A DNA stretch of 43,813 nucleotides, from positions 1-43,813 of the forward strand of contig DAOUWZ010000008.1 in assembly GCA_030666865.1 (NCBI GenBank). The letters run 5' to 3'. A model generated the notes under the pieces. The model saw nothing but the letters and a program-made list of their open reading frames with translations, was not told where the DNA came from and made no database searches. This document shows, one piece after another, positions 1 to 7,982 of this stretch (the stretch's first letter is position 1; each line of letters opens with the position of its first letter). The DNA is from a bacterium. GTDB lineage: Bacteria; Patescibacteriota; Patescibacteriia; S139-126. Both the position numbers and the translations under genes were made by a program.

Positions 1-115
1 CGCAGGAATGACAAAATTGCACTAATAATGTTTTGTTATGTAATTTATAGATATGTTCGTCATTCTCTTTTTCCATGTTCTAATTATATATCACATACAT
101 CTGTTGCGCCACGTA

Positions 116-136
116 CCCCGCAGCAAGCTGACGGGG
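116..136. repeat. GC-rich hairpin in the left-edge non-coding stretch
   Basis: Arms CCCCG+CAGC and GCTG+CGGGG pair around an AA loop, with one bulged A at 131. It lies in the 208-base stretch left of the CofE-like gene, in which I see no gene. It has no T-run on either side, so a classical terminator is not supported. It looks like a short dispersed palindromic element. Confidence 0.5.
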
Positions 137-208
137 AATTCTTTTGATTAATAGATTTATTAAGTTTATCAATAGATTTACTATCAAATAGGGATAATCA
201 GTATAAAT

Positions 209-946
209 TTATTCTTCCCATAAATCTTGCCGGAAAATATCAGCATAATTGTCATCTTCTAAATTCACAGCCACGCTATCACCTATTTCAGCAAAATTAA
301 TATTTGGAATACTACTAATCTTAGCAATTGGGGTTGTTTCATTACCTTCACCCATAGACAAAACTGCGGCAACTGCCAAAGAGTCAACAACATTTACCCG
401 TACTGATTTGAACTCTCTACCAAAAAGATCTTCCTCACCTTGATATGAATTAAGACCAGCAAAGCCAAAATGAGATAAGCTAAAACCAGTTGCCCCCAAT
501 CTGAAAGGATTGCTTTTGGTATCAGTAATTATTAGACCAAATTTATCCAATTCAAACCTTTCCTGCAAATATAAATAAATTTCCTTGGTAATCTCTGCTA
601 AATTATCCGGCCATAAAATATAATACCCATCTCCGTTTGATTCGTCTATACCTGATGACGTTATCAAAATATTATTTTTCCAAGTCAAAACAGGTCTAGC
701 TAAACCTTGATCATTTTTTCTTTTGATATATTTATCAGCCTCTTTGATAGCCAGTTCATTTTTTTCTTGCCTATCTCCATTTTTAATAGGCACACACCTG
801 CCTTGATGAATGCTAACAATTTTTGAGGTAATAACAAAAATATCACAATTATTTAAATCAAAATCAATTTTAGACAACCATTCAAACAAATCGTCTTGCG
901 GTGGTTTGATTAATTTAGTTTTAATGGGTTGAATTTTCATATTCAA
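209..946 (-). CDS. CofE-like coenzyme F420-0:L-glutamate ligase family protein
   Basis: The 245-residue protein matches the CofE fold family, which in archaea and actinobacteria adds glutamate to F420-0 using GTP. Visible family features are the segment SKIVSIHQGR (41-50), SSGIDESNGDG (from about 97), the ITDT...FRLGATG block (about 140-153) and the DSLAVAAVLSMGEG segment (about 188-201). It is the last gene of the heat-shock run, about 56 bases after dnaJ, with a degenerate palindromic repeat in between. Nothing else for F420 synthesis or use is in the window, so the substrate may be another acid or peptide. Start could be Met1 or Met3. The family assignment is fairly firm; the reaction is not. 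Confidence 0.75.
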   Translation of the reverse strand: MNMKIQPIKTKLIKPPQDDLFEWLSKIDFDLNNCDIFVITSKIVSIHQGRCVPIKNGDRQEKNELAIKEADKYIKRKNDQGLARPVLTWKNNILITSSGIDESNGDGYYILWPDNLAEITKEIYLYLQERFELDKFGLIITDTKSNPFRLGATGFSLSHFGFAGLNSYQGEEDLFGREFKSVRVNVVDSLAVAAVLSMGEGNETTPIAKISSIPNINFAEIGDSVAVNLEDDNYADIFRQDLWEE

Positions 947-960
947 AAACTATAACCTAA

Positions 961-1000
961 AACCCCTGCCTGCCGATAGATAGAAGCAGGTATGAACTAA
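961..1000. repeat. Degenerate copy of the CCTGCC-type palindromic repeat
   Basis: The stretch reads CCCCTGCCTGCCGATAGATA followed by GAAGCAGG and TATGAACTAA. It is clearly the same sequence as the copy at 16266-16309 (CCCCTACCTACCGATAGGTA, then GAGGCAGATATAAGCTAA). It sits between the CofE-like gene and dnaJ. The palindrome is imperfect here (CCTGC...GCAGG arms). Confidence 0.6.
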
Positions 1001-1002
1001 CT

Positions 1003-2130
1003 CTATATTCCCTCACCTTGCAGTTCTTCTAATAATTTTTTTTGTTTTCTAGATAAATTTTTTGGAGTCTCAATAACCACTTTAATCAAATGGTCACCTC
1101 TGCCTCTTCTATTCATATGAGGCACGCCCTCGCCGGATAATTTCAAAACTGAGCCTGACTGAATACCAGCTGGTATTTTCAAATCAACATCACCATGAAC
1201 AGTGGTAATTTTTATTTTACCTCCAAGTGATGCTTGAGTAAAGCCAATATTCATTTCTTCAAAAATATCATCGCCCCGACGGTCAAATTTATTTTGAGGT
1301 TGAATATTTATTCTGATATATAAATCTCCAGCTATGGTACCATTTGCTCCAACTTGTCCCTGGCCAGCCATTTTCAAAGTTACACTGTCATCAGCGCCAG
1401 CCGGAATTTCTATGGGAATCCTCACTCGCTTTTTAACTATTCCCTGACCCGAACATTCTTTACATTTCTTGGCGTAAATTTTTCCCCTGCCAGAACAATC
1501 AGGACAAATTTGCCTATTTCTAACCGCGCCAAAAAAAGATCTTTGCAAAATTTCAACAAATCCACTGCCCTGACATTTTGAACAAACATCAATTTTACTG
1601 CCCTGGGCTCCGCCTGAACCTCCACAAGAACTGCACACAACATCTTTCTCAATTTCAATTTCTTTTTTTACTCCAAAAACAGCTTCTTTGAAATCAATAA
1701 CCAGCCTCACCTCTAAATCTAAGCCTTTTTTACTTCTTGCTCCGCCTCTAGCACTCGAAAAACCGCCGCCAAAAATACCAGAAAATAAATCTTCAATATC
1801 GCCAAGATCACCAAAATCAAAATTAGCGCTTTGACCATTAGACCCTTGATTGAAATCAAATCCGCCTTGTGAATTAGCTCTGGCAAAATCTTGCCAATTC
1901 ATTCCCCCTGGTCCTGCCCCTGAAAAAGATTGGCCAAACTGATCATACTGTTTTCTTTTTTCAGGCTTAGAAAGCACTTGATAGGCTTCATTTATCTCTT
2001 TAAACTTTTTATCATCGCCATTGCTCTTATCAGGATGATATTTATGGGCTAATTTCCTAAAAGCTTTTTTTATTTCATCTTGTGATGCACTTTTAGTAAC
2101 ACCTAACAATTCATAATAATCTTTTGACAT
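1003..2130 (-). CDS. dnaJ: Chaperone DnaJ (Hsp40)
   Basis: This is the co-chaperone that stimulates DnaK ATPase activity and delivers unfolded clients. The 375-residue protein has the full type-I layout. The J domain carries HPD at 32-34. A Gly/Phe-rich linker (about 66-130) follows. Four CxxCxGxG zinc motifs lie at 166-173, 183-190, 209-216 and 223-230, then the C-terminal substrate-binding domains. All zinc cysteines are intact. It lies downstream of dnaK with a DUF3467 gene in between, so it is probably transcribed with hrcA-grpE-dnaK and controlled by the CIRCE site. Length is normal for the family. Confidence 0.97.
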   Translation of the reverse strand: MSKDYYELLGVTKSASQDEIKKAFRKLAHKYHPDKSNGDDKKFKEINEAYQVLSKPEKRKQYDQFGQSFSGAGPGGMNWQDFARANSQGGFDFNQGSNGQSANFDFGDLGDIEDLFSGIFGGGFSSARGGARSKKGLDLEVRLVIDFKEAVFGVKKEIEIEKDVVCSSCGGSGGAQGSKIDVCSKCQGSGFVEILQRSFFGAVRNRQICPDCSGRGKIYAKKCKECSGQGIVKKRVRIPIEIPAGADDSVTLKMAGQGQVGANGTIAGDLYIRINIQPQNKFDRRGDDIFEEMNIGFTQASLGGKIKITTVHGDVDLKIPAGIQSGSVLKLSGEGVPHMNRRGRGDHLIKVVIETPKNLSRKQKKLLEELQGEGI

Positions 2131-2154
2131 AATCTAATTCTATTAAACCTGCAC

Positions 2155-2175
2155 GGACAGAGCAGTGCTCTGTCC
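2155..2175. repeat. Perfect intergenic palindrome (GGACAGAGCA-G-TGCTCTGTCC)
   Basis: Two exact 10-base arms flank a single central G, between dnaJ and the DUF3467 gene. On the minus-strand transcript it would form a stable stem just upstream of dnaJ. No T-run follows, so it is not an obvious terminator. It is unlike the CCTGCC-type repeats and may belong to a second repeat family or act as an mRNA processing or stability hairpin. Confidence 0.6.
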
Positions 2176-2201
2176 CTACATGATATTACTAATAAATTTA
2201 A

Positions 2202-2510
2202 TTAACCATTAAAACCTACTTTGCCATCTGACTTTGGTGTTTCAGCCATAACAATTTCTCCAAACTGCTCTTCATATTTTTTCAAATTATCTTGCAAAGC
2301 GGAAACAATCCGTTTCGTATGTCCAGGACTAAGGAAAACTCTTGATACAGCAATCCCCTGAGGCGGAACCAAATTCATATAATCCAAGATAAATTCTTCT
2401 TTAGTGTGTCCAACTTGCAAAGCGTTGGCATAAACTCCTTTTAAAACATCATCGCCAATCTTAATCTGCATTTGCCCATTTTGTTGGTTTGGATTTGGTT
2501 GATTTTGCAT
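2202..2510 (-). CDS. DUF3467 family protein
   Basis: The 102-residue protein resembles the DUF3467 family, short proteins of unknown biochemical role found in many bacteria and some archaea. Recognisable features are the G(V)YAN...TKEEF.LDY block (roughly residues 25-45), the PPQGIAVSRVFLSPGHTKRI segment (roughly 49-68) and a following amphipathic helix (ALQDNLKKYEEQFG). The first 14 residues are Gln/Asn/Pro-rich and probably disordered. It has no signal peptide or membrane segment, so it should be cytoplasmic. Its place between dnaK and dnaJ suggests a link to protein quality control, but that rests only on position. Confidence 0.75.
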   Translation of the reverse strand: MQNQPNPNQQNGQMQIKIGDDVLKGVYANALQVGHTKEEFILDYMNLVPPQGIAVSRVFLSPGHTKRIVSALQDNLKKYEEQFGEIVMAETPKSDGKVGFNG

Positions 2511-2574
2511 AAATTTATTTTAGTTATTTAATAATTAAATAAAAAGCGAGGCAGAAAAGCCCGCCTTAAATAAT

Positions 2575-4515
2575 TTAAGCTGCTGACTCTTCTTTTTTAT
2601 CTTCTTCGGACTTAGTCTCTTCTTTGGTAAATTCAGCTTCTTGAGTCTTACCATCCCCAGTAGCTTTAGCTTTATCTTCACCTTCTGCTCCAGCAGTTTC
2701 TGGCTGTGCTTGGTCTTTATACATTGCTTGTCCAATTTTTTGAACGACTTCATTCATATCATCTATAGCCTTTTTAATTACTTCCATATCATCACTATCT
2801 TTTACTTTTTTCAAAGCTTCCAATTTTTCATTAACTTCTGTTTTCACATCTTCAGGAATCTTATCTCCATTTTCTTTAAGAATTTTTTCTGTATTAAAAA
2901 TAATAGACTCAGCATTATTTTTAGCCTCAATTACATCATGTTTCTTTTTATCCTCCTCAGCATGAGCTTCAGCATCTTTTTTCATCTTTTCAATCTCCTC
3001 TTCAGACAAACCAGATGAAGCCGTAATAGTAATTTTTTGTTCTTTATTAGTAGCTTTATCAACTGCTTTAACATTCAAAATACCATTAGCATCAATATCA
3101 AATGTAACTTCAACTTGAGGAATGCCTCTTGGTGCTGGCGGAATTCCAGAAAGAATAAATCTGCCAAGCGACTTGTTATCTTGAGACATTGGCCTTTCAC
3201 CTTGAAGCACATGAATCTCTACTGAAGATTGATTGTCAGCGGCAGTTGAAAAAATTTGTGATTGTGATGCTGGAATAGTAGTATTTTTTTCAATCAATTT
3301 TGTTGATACCCCGCCCAAAGTTTCAATACCAAGCGAAAGCGGAGTTACATCAAGCAATAAAACATCCTTAACATCACCTTGTAGGACACCAGCTTGCACA
3401 GCCGCGCCAGTTGCCACCACTTCATCAGGATTTACACTCATATTTGGCTTTTTACCAAAAAACTTTTCTACAATATTTTGCACAGAAGGCATTCTAGTCA
3501 TACCACCAACCAAAACCACCTCATTGATGTCTTCTTTTGTTAAACCTGAATCTTTCAAAGCTTTCTTAACCGGCTCCATGGTCTTAGCAACCAAATCACC
3601 AACCAATTCTTCCAATTTTGCTCTAGTCAACTTCATTACCAAATGTTTTGGACCATCTTCGCCTTGAGTAATAAACGGCTGATTAATCTCTGTTTCTTGG
3701 GCTGTTGATAATTCAATCTTAGCTTTTTCAGCTGATTCTCTAACTCGCTGCAAAGCAAGCGAATCACTGGATAAATCAATCCCTTGATCTTTTTTAAATT
3801 CTTTAACTATCCAATCAATTATCTTTACATCAAAATCATCACCGCCAAGCTTAGTATCACCATTGGTAGCTTTTACCTCAACCGTATCAGCGGATACTTC
3901 TAAAATAGAAATATCAAAAGTTCCGCCGCCAAGATCATAAACAGCAATTTTTTGATCTACTTTTTTATCAAAACCATAAGCAAGAGCCGCAGCAGTCGGT
4001 TCATTGATAATTCTGCTTACTTTAAGTCCGGCAATTTCACCGGCGTCTTTGGTGGCTTGTCTTTGTGAATCATCAAAATATGCTGGAACAGTAATAACTG
4101 CTTCTTCAATTTTTTCACCCAATTTTTCTTCGGCATCAGCTTTTAATTTTTGTAACACCATAGCTGATATTTCCTGAGGAGAATACTCTTTCCCAGACAT
4201 TTTTATTTTACAACCTTCTGATTTACTGTCTTTGACAATTTCAAAAGGTAAAATTTTCATTGCTTCCTGAATCTCTGGATCAGAAAACTTCCTCCCAATC
4301 AAACGTTTAATTGAGTACAAAGTATTTTTTGGATTGGTAACCGCCTGTCTTTTAGCAGTTTGACCGACTAAACGCTCGTCATTCTTTGACATTGCCACAA
4401 TAGACGGTGTAGTTCTGCTTCCCTCCTTGTTTTCTAAGATTTTTGGTTCACCACCTTCAATAAGAGCCATAGCGCTATTGGTGGTTCCTAAATCAATTCC
4501 TAAAATTTTTCCCAT
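2575..4515 (-). CDS. dnaK: Chaperone DnaK (Hsp70)
   Basis: This is the ATP-driven Hsp70 chaperone. The N-terminal ATPase domain opens with GIDLGTTNS, carries the DLGGGTFD phosphate-binding motif near residue 195 and the VGGMTRMP motif near 337. The interdomain linker [13 protein letters not shown] and the beta-sandwich substrate domain follow. A helical lid and an acidic/lysine-rich tail close the protein (646 residues, normal length). It does not end in the EEVD-like tail; the last residues are KKEESAA. It lies between the zinc-ribbon gene (13-base gap) and the DUF3467 gene in the hrcA operon. Confidence 0.98.
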   Translation of the reverse strand: MGKILGIDLGTTNSAMALIEGGEPKILENKEGSRTTPSIVAMSKNDERLVGQTAKRQAVTNPKNTLYSIKRLIGRKFSDPEIQEAMKILPFEIVKDSKSEGCKIKMSGKEYSPQEISAMVLQKLKADAEEKLGEKIEEAVITVPAYFDDSQRQATKDAGEIAGLKVSRIINEPTAAALAYGFDKKVDQKIAVYDLGGGTFDISILEVSADTVEVKATNGDTKLGGDDFDVKIIDWIVKEFKKDQGIDLSSDSLALQRVRESAEKAKIELSTAQETEINQPFITQGEDGPKHLVMKLTRAKLEELVGDLVAKTMEPVKKALKDSGLTKEDINEVVLVGGMTRMPSVQNIVEKFFGKKPNMSVNPDEVVATGAAVQAGVLQGDVKDVLLLDVTPLSLGIETLGGVSTKLIEKNTTIPASQSQIFSTAADNQSSVEIHVLQGERPMSQDNKSLGRFILSGIPPAPRGIPQVEVTFDIDANGILNVKAVDKATNKEQKITITASSGLSEEEIEKMKKDAEAHAEEDKKKHDVIEAKNNAESIIFNTEKILKENGDKIPEDVKTEVNEKLEALKKVKDSDDMEVIKKAIDDMNEVVQKIGQAMYKDQAQPETAGAEGEDKAKATGDGKTQEAEFTKEETKSEEDKKEESAA

Positions 4516-4528
4516 ATATTTTTGTTAA

Positions 4529-4849
4529 TTATTTATTAATTTTTAATATTCCTTTATCAGTTAATATTTTTACATTTAATACTTCTTCAGCAGAAATCGG
4601 CCTATTTTCTTTGACCAAAATCACTTCATCCCTGTTTAAATCAGTCAAAACTCCAACACCGACAAATCCCTGCGGCATCAATGATAATTTAGCTACCATA
4701 CCTACTCCACAATTTGAACAAGTAGAATATGCCATCAACCCGTTTTCCATCTCTTTAATGATTTCCATATCACTGTCATTAAATTTTTCATTGCACATTG
4801 GACAGCGTTGATTGATACGCTTCGGATAATTGCTAAAATTCTTTTCCAT
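4529..4849 (-). CDS. Small zinc-ribbon protein of unknown function
   Basis: The 106-residue protein has two cysteine pairs, CPMC (16-19) and CSNC (44-47), that fit one four-cysteine zinc ribbon. After them comes a mainly beta segment (residues about 50-106) with VGVGVLTDL and an EVILVKENRPISAEEVLNV stretch. There is no signal peptide or membrane helix. I do not recognise a named family. It sits with 3- and 13-base gaps between hsp20 and dnaK, so it is very likely co-expressed under heat-shock control. The ribbon could bind protein or nucleic acid; a role in the chaperone system is inferred from position alone. Confidence 0.7.
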   Translation of the reverse strand: MEKNFSNYPKRINQRCPMCNEKFNDSDMEIIKEMENGLMAYSTCSNCGVGMVAKLSLMPQGFVGVGVLTDLNRDEVILVKENRPISAEEVLNVKILTDKGILKINK

Positions 4850-4852
4850 AAA

Positions 4853-5272
4853 TTATTTTGATTTAATTTCTATTTGTTTAGGACTGCTTTTTTGTTCTTT
4901 AGGAATTTTAACTTTTAAAATTCCATTTTCATATTCAGCCTCGGCTTTGTCGCCATTGACTGAAACTGGCAAGGCAACACTTCTGTGAAAACCACCTTGT
5001 CTAATTTCTTTTCGATAATATTCTTTTTCATCTATTTCTGTTCTTTGCTCCTTACTGCCTTCAATTGTTAAAACATCATTATTAATAGAAATTTTAACGT
5101 TTTTTACATTTATTCCTGGTAATGGTGTTTCCATAAAAACATTATCTTTATCTTGGTAAATATCCATAGCCGGAACAAACGATCTGCCCTGAGAAAATCC
5201 TGACCATTCAGTCATCATTTTCTCAAATTCTTCAAATGGATCATTGGTTGGAGTCCATTTTACTAATGTCAT
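4853..5272 (-). CDS. Hsp20/alpha-crystallin small heat-shock protein
   Basis: The 139-residue protein is an ATP-independent holdase. The N-terminal arm (MTLVKWTP...DPFEEFEKMM) is followed by an alpha-crystallin domain from about residue 33 to 130. That domain has the PLPGI.VKNVKIS and DVLTIEG strands and the AEYENGILKVKIPK motif that marks the end of the fold. The tail is short and basic and lacks a clear IxI motif. It sits between grpE and the zinc-ribbon gene. A strong purine-rich ribosome site lies just upstream, so it is probably translated well relative to its neighbours. Confidence 0.95.
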   Translation of the reverse strand: MTLVKWTPTNDPFEEFEKMMTEWSGFSQGRSFVPAMDIYQDKDNVFMETPLPGINVKNVKISINNDVLTIEGSKEQRTEIDEKEYYRKEIRQGGFHRSVALPVSVNGDKAEAEYENGILKVKIPKEQKSSPKQIEIKSK

Positions 5273-5280
5273 ATTTTTTT

Positions 5281-5288
5281 CCTTTCCT
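5281..5288 (-). promoter_or_regulatory. Ribosome binding site of hsp20, next to a small hairpin
   Basis: On the minus strand AGGAAAGG lies 8 bases before the ATG of hsp20, an unusually clear Shine-Dalgarno for this window. Just upstream, TGTTGAC (5288-5294) and GTCAACA (5308-5314) can pair as a 7-base stem. The stem ends next to the ribosome site without sequestering it, so a thermometer role is not supported. Confidence 0.55.
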
Positions 5289-5320
5289 GTTGACCTGACT
5301 AAATCCTGTCAACAAATTAA

Positions 5321-5815
5321 TTATTTATCTTCTTGCCAATGATTAACGATTACTCTGGGATGGATGATAACTTCATCTCCCAATTTAAATCCACTGGACA
5401 ATTCTTTTAAAATCACATTATCTTCAATCTTTTTGTCATGCTTAACTTCTACTGCGTCATATATATTGGGATCAAACTCTTCGCCTACTGTTTTTATTTT
5501 GATGACTTTTTGTTCTATCAAAAAGTCTTCTAATTGTTTTTTGATATGAAAAAATCCAATCGCCCAACCTTCGTTTCTTTCAGTTTCTGGAATATGATCA
5601 AAAGCGCTCAATAAATTTGTATAAATCGGTAAAAATTCTATAAAAATATTACTTTTTACCAAGGTGCTATTTTTCAATATTTTATCATCAGCTTCTTTTT
5701 TCAAATTCACATAATCAGCTTTCGCTCTCTGCCAACCTGCTAAAAACTCATCGACCTGGGCTTGCAACTTTTCAAATTTGTCTTTTTTATTATCTTTGAT
5801 TTTTGCTTTTCTCAT
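5321..5815 (-). CDS. grpE: Nucleotide exchange factor GrpE
   Basis: GrpE releases ADP from DnaK. The 164-residue protein has the N-terminal coiled-coil helix (KDKFEKLQAQVDEFLAGWQR, then the RAKADYVNLKKEAD segment). The later part carries the family signatures IYDAVEVKHD and GDEVIIHPRVIVN. It is short compared with E. coli GrpE (197), mainly because the disordered N-terminus is reduced. The start overlaps the hrcA stop by 4 bases (5812-5815), indicating translational coupling. Identification is supported by both motifs and position between hrcA and dnaK. Confidence 0.95.
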   Translation of the reverse strand: MRKAKIKDNKKDKFEKLQAQVDEFLAGWQRAKADYVNLKKEADDKILKNSTLVKSNIFIEFLPIYTNLLSAFDHIPETERNEGWAIGFFHIKKQLEDFLIEQKVIKIKTVGEEFDPNIYDAVEVKHDKKIEDNVILKELSSGFKLGDEVIIHPRVIVNHWQEDK

Positions 5816-6516
5816 TTATCTTCTGAAATTAATTGATTAGAATAAGCCAAAATTGAATAATTATTCTGATAATCCATACGCATCGGACCAAGCATGCCAA
5901 TAATTCCTTCCTGCACAGGCTCTGGCATCTTGAATTTGGTAATTACTGAACTGCATTCTATACCAAAGGGATTATCTTTCCCAATTAATATTTTCATATC
6001 TTCAATTTCACTAAACAGCTGTGACATAACTTCATCTAAATGATCAATTACTGCGGAAAAATTTCTTACCATATCAACCTCTTCAAATTCAGGCTGAGCA
6101 AAAAGATTTGATAAACCGGTATAGTACACATCATTTGAATCAAACCCGACCAAAATTGCATTCTCAGTAACTTCTGCCAATTTTTTCGATAAATTCTTAA
6201 TTAAAATATTCTGATTATCATCAGAAGTGGCAACCGTCTCATCAATAGCTTTTTTATGTCTTTTCTGTATCTCTTTGTCTGGCTGTAGAAAATCATTCAC
6301 AAATAACTTATAACCCAACTCGGTTGGCACTCGGCCTGACGATGTATATGGCTGATAAATAAGACCCAATCTTTCCAATTCAGCCATTTCATTTCTGATT
6401 GTAGCCGATGATAAATCAAAACTATCACAAAGCAAATTTGAGCCAACTGGTTCAGCAGTTTTGATGTAATTATCAACAACCTTTTTAAATAAATTCTTTT
6501 GCCTTTCTTTAAGCAT
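5812..6516 (-). CDS. hrcA: Heat-inducible transcription repressor HrcA
   Basis: HrcA represses chaperone operons by binding CIRCE. The winged helix (MLKERQKNLFKKVVDNYIKT...ATIRNEMAELERLGLI..PYTSSGRVPTELGY) is textbook, followed by a reduced GAF-like/dimerisation part ending in IGMLGPMRMDY...LAYSNQLISE. I place the start at the ATG ending at 6516, giving 234 residues. An in-frame ATG at 6561 would begin inside the CIRCE/promoter region, upstream of the expected transcription start. HrcA is usually about 340 residues, so the middle domain is short here. It is the first gene of the heat-shock operon and presumably represses itself. Confidence 0.95.
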   Translation of the reverse strand: MLKERQKNLFKKVVDNYIKTAEPVGSNLLCDSFDLSSATIRNEMAELERLGLIYQPYTSSGRVPTELGYKLFVNDFLQPDKEIQKRHKKAIDETVATSDDNQNILIKNLSKKLAEVTENAILVGFDSNDVYYTGLSNLFAQPEFEEVDMVRNFSAVIDHLDEVMSQLFSEIEDMKILIGKDNPFGIECSSVITKFKMPEPVQEGIIGMLGPMRMDYQNNYSILAYSNQLISEDK

Positions 6517-6542
6517 ATTTAAGGGTATTTTATGTACTTTAC

Positions 6543-6572
6543 ATTTTATCAAAATTAGCACTCTCCTGTCAA
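6543..6572 (-). promoter_or_regulatory. Sigma70-type promoter of the hrcA operon
   Basis: On the minus strand TTGACA (6567-6572) and TAAAAT (6543-6548) are separated by 18 bases. The predicted transcription start is near 6536, about 20 bases before the ATG at 6516. The -35 box lies exactly in the CIRCE spacer, so HrcA binding would block polymerase directly. Confidence 0.75.
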
Positions 6573-6581
6573 GAGTGCTAA
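6555..6581. promoter_or_regulatory. CIRCE operator (HrcA binding site)
   Basis: TTAGCACTC (6555-6563), nine bases, then GAGTGCTAA (6573-6581) is a perfect match to the classic CIRCE inverted repeat. It sits just upstream of hrcA and only 16 bases past the end of the divergently unrelated MacB permease gene, which reads into it on the same strand. Confidence 0.97.
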
Positions 6582-6597
6582 TTCAAAATATATTATT

Positions 6598-7842
6598 TTA
6601 TTTTCGCAAAGCTTCTATTGGATCTAAATTAGCTGCTTTTCTAGCCGGATAAACACCAAACACCAATCCAACCAATACGGCAAACCCGGTAGCCAGCATT
6701 ACTGACCACCAAGGCACAATATATTGAAAATCATATCCATATCTTTGCGCCAAAGTAGCCACTATCCAAGCGAGTACAACTCCAATAATAATACCCAAAA
6801 TCCCCCCGACTAAAGTAATAAATATCGCTTCCCATAAAAATTGCCAAAGAACATTACGACGTGTAGCGCCAACACTTTTTCGGAGTCCAATTTCAAATGT
6901 CCGCTCAACCACTGATACATACATAATATTCATAATACCAACCCCGCCAACAATCAAAGAAATTGAAGCTACAGCAATTAATAATATTTGAATACCTCCC
7001 ATGATAGCGCCAAGCATATCCTGCATTTCTGCCTGAGTAGTCACAGCAAAATCGTCTTTTTTTGGATCAGTAATATTATGATTATTTCTTAAAATTTCTT
7101 CCATTTCCTGTTTAGTTTCCAGATCCCGGGATGGATCTTTCATGGTTCCCAGTAAATATGTAATATAATCAACACCCATTACTCTTTTCTGCAAAGTCTT
7201 AAGCGGTAAATAAACTATTTCATCCCAATTAAAAAACATCGCTGAACCTCTTTGCTTCATTATTCCGATCACTCGGTAACTTTGCCTGCCTAATTTTATT
7301 TTTTTGCCAATAGCTGGCGCATCACCAAATAAATCTTGTTTTATATCATAGCCGAGTACTACTACGGGAGCTGTGCTATTATTTTCCTCTTCGCTAAAAA
7401 ATCTACCAAATTCAACCTCAGAAGAATCTATATCAATAAAAGATTCAGTTACACCAAACAGGGTGGTTACTTTATTTTCATTACCTCGGGTAGCTAATGC
7501 TTGTCCCATCAAACCTGAATAAGTTTTATCAATATTAGGCAACCTGGCTATATCTTCGGTGTCATCATCTGACATGGTAGTAATGGATATTCCCATAGCC
7601 ATTCCCTGAATATTTTCTGTTGATTGATGATCAGTAGAAGGCACTTTAATTTCAGCCTGAATAATATTTGATCCAAAAGATTGAATTTCTCCCATCATAT
7701 ACTTATCAATAGCTTCACCAGCTGATAGAATCATAATAACTGATGAAATCCCAATCACCACGCCTAAAATAGTCAAAATAGACCGCAGACGGTTTGTCTG
7801 CAAGGCTGTTTTAGCAACAACTAATGGTGTAAAAATATTCAT
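6598..7842 (-). CDS. MacB-like ABC transporter permease (FtsX family), second copy
   Basis: The 414-residue permease has the MacB layout. A first membrane helix (about 22-42: LRSILTILGVVIGISSVIMI) is followed by a large extracytoplasmic MacB core domain (about 45-270). Three C-terminal helices lie in the FtsX domain (about 285-305, 335-360 and 378-400). The ending YPARKAANLDPIEALRK is the family signature. It is paralogous to the permease at 7983-9218, and the two probably pair on one ATPase dimer. It is the last gene of the TetR-controlled efflux operon, 140 bases after the first permease. No terminator is visible before the CIRCE promoter, so readthrough into hrcA is possible. Confidence 0.9.
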   Translation of the reverse strand: MNIFTPLVVAKTALQTNRLRSILTILGVVIGISSVIMILSAGEAIDKYMMGEIQSFGSNIIQAEIKVPSTDHQSTENIQGMAMGISITTMSDDDTEDIARLPNIDKTYSGLMGQALATRGNENKVTTLFGVTESFIDIDSSEVEFGRFFSEEENNSTAPVVVLGYDIKQDLFGDAPAIGKKIKLGRQSYRVIGIMKQRGSAMFFNWDEIVYLPLKTLQKRVMGVDYITYLLGTMKDPSRDLETKQEMEEILRNNHNITDPKKDDFAVTTQAEMQDMLGAIMGGIQILLIAVASISLIVGGVGIMNIMYVSVVERTFEIGLRKSVGATRRNVLWQFLWEAIFITLVGGILGIIIGVVLAWIVATLAQRYGYDFQYIVPWWSVMLATGFAVLVGLVFGVYPARKAANLDPIEALRK

Positions 7843-7857
7843 ACAATAAAATTAATA

Positions 7858-7980
7858 AATTTCTAATTACTAATTTCTAATCAAATCCCAATTGACAAAT
7901 GTCCAATTAATAAAAATCGTTCCTCTGTAATAATTTAATTGTTATTAAAATTTTATAGATCAATTAGAAATTAGAAATTT
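7858..7980. repeat. Inverted repeat bracketing the gap between the two permease genes
   Basis: The left part reads AAATTTCTAATTACTAATTT then CTAATC (7858-7883); the right part (7963-7980) reads ATTAGAAATTAGAAATTT, its reverse complement with small differences. The region between (about 80 bases) has no gene. On the transcript this could fold into a long AU-rich stem between the two permease cistrons. Such AATTAGAAATT-rich runs look like a dispersed intergenic element rather than a terminator. Confidence 0.5.
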
Positions 7981-7982
7981 TT

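Noticed and set aside
1-208. A gene in the left-edge stretch
   Set aside because: All frames are short or broken by stops, with no ribosome site or recognisable protein; only the hairpin at 116-136 stands out.
1437-1658. 73-codon open frame on the minus strand inside dnaJ
   Set aside because: It lies in another frame of the zinc-finger region of dnaJ, which is fully intact; it has no own ribosome site or family match.
2641-3667. Several plus-strand open frames opposite dnaK
   Set aside because: They are antisense shadows of a highly conserved gene. Their phenylalanine/serine-rich composition reflects the lysine/glutamate-rich dnaK tail read backwards.
5288-5314. RNA thermometer before hsp20
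   Set aside because: The 7-base stem ends next to the Shine-Dalgarno without covering it, so heat-dependent melting would not free the site.
7858-7980. Terminator between the two MacB permease genes
   Set aside because: The arms are AT-rich, about 80 bases apart and not followed by a clean T-run; both genes are likely in one operon.
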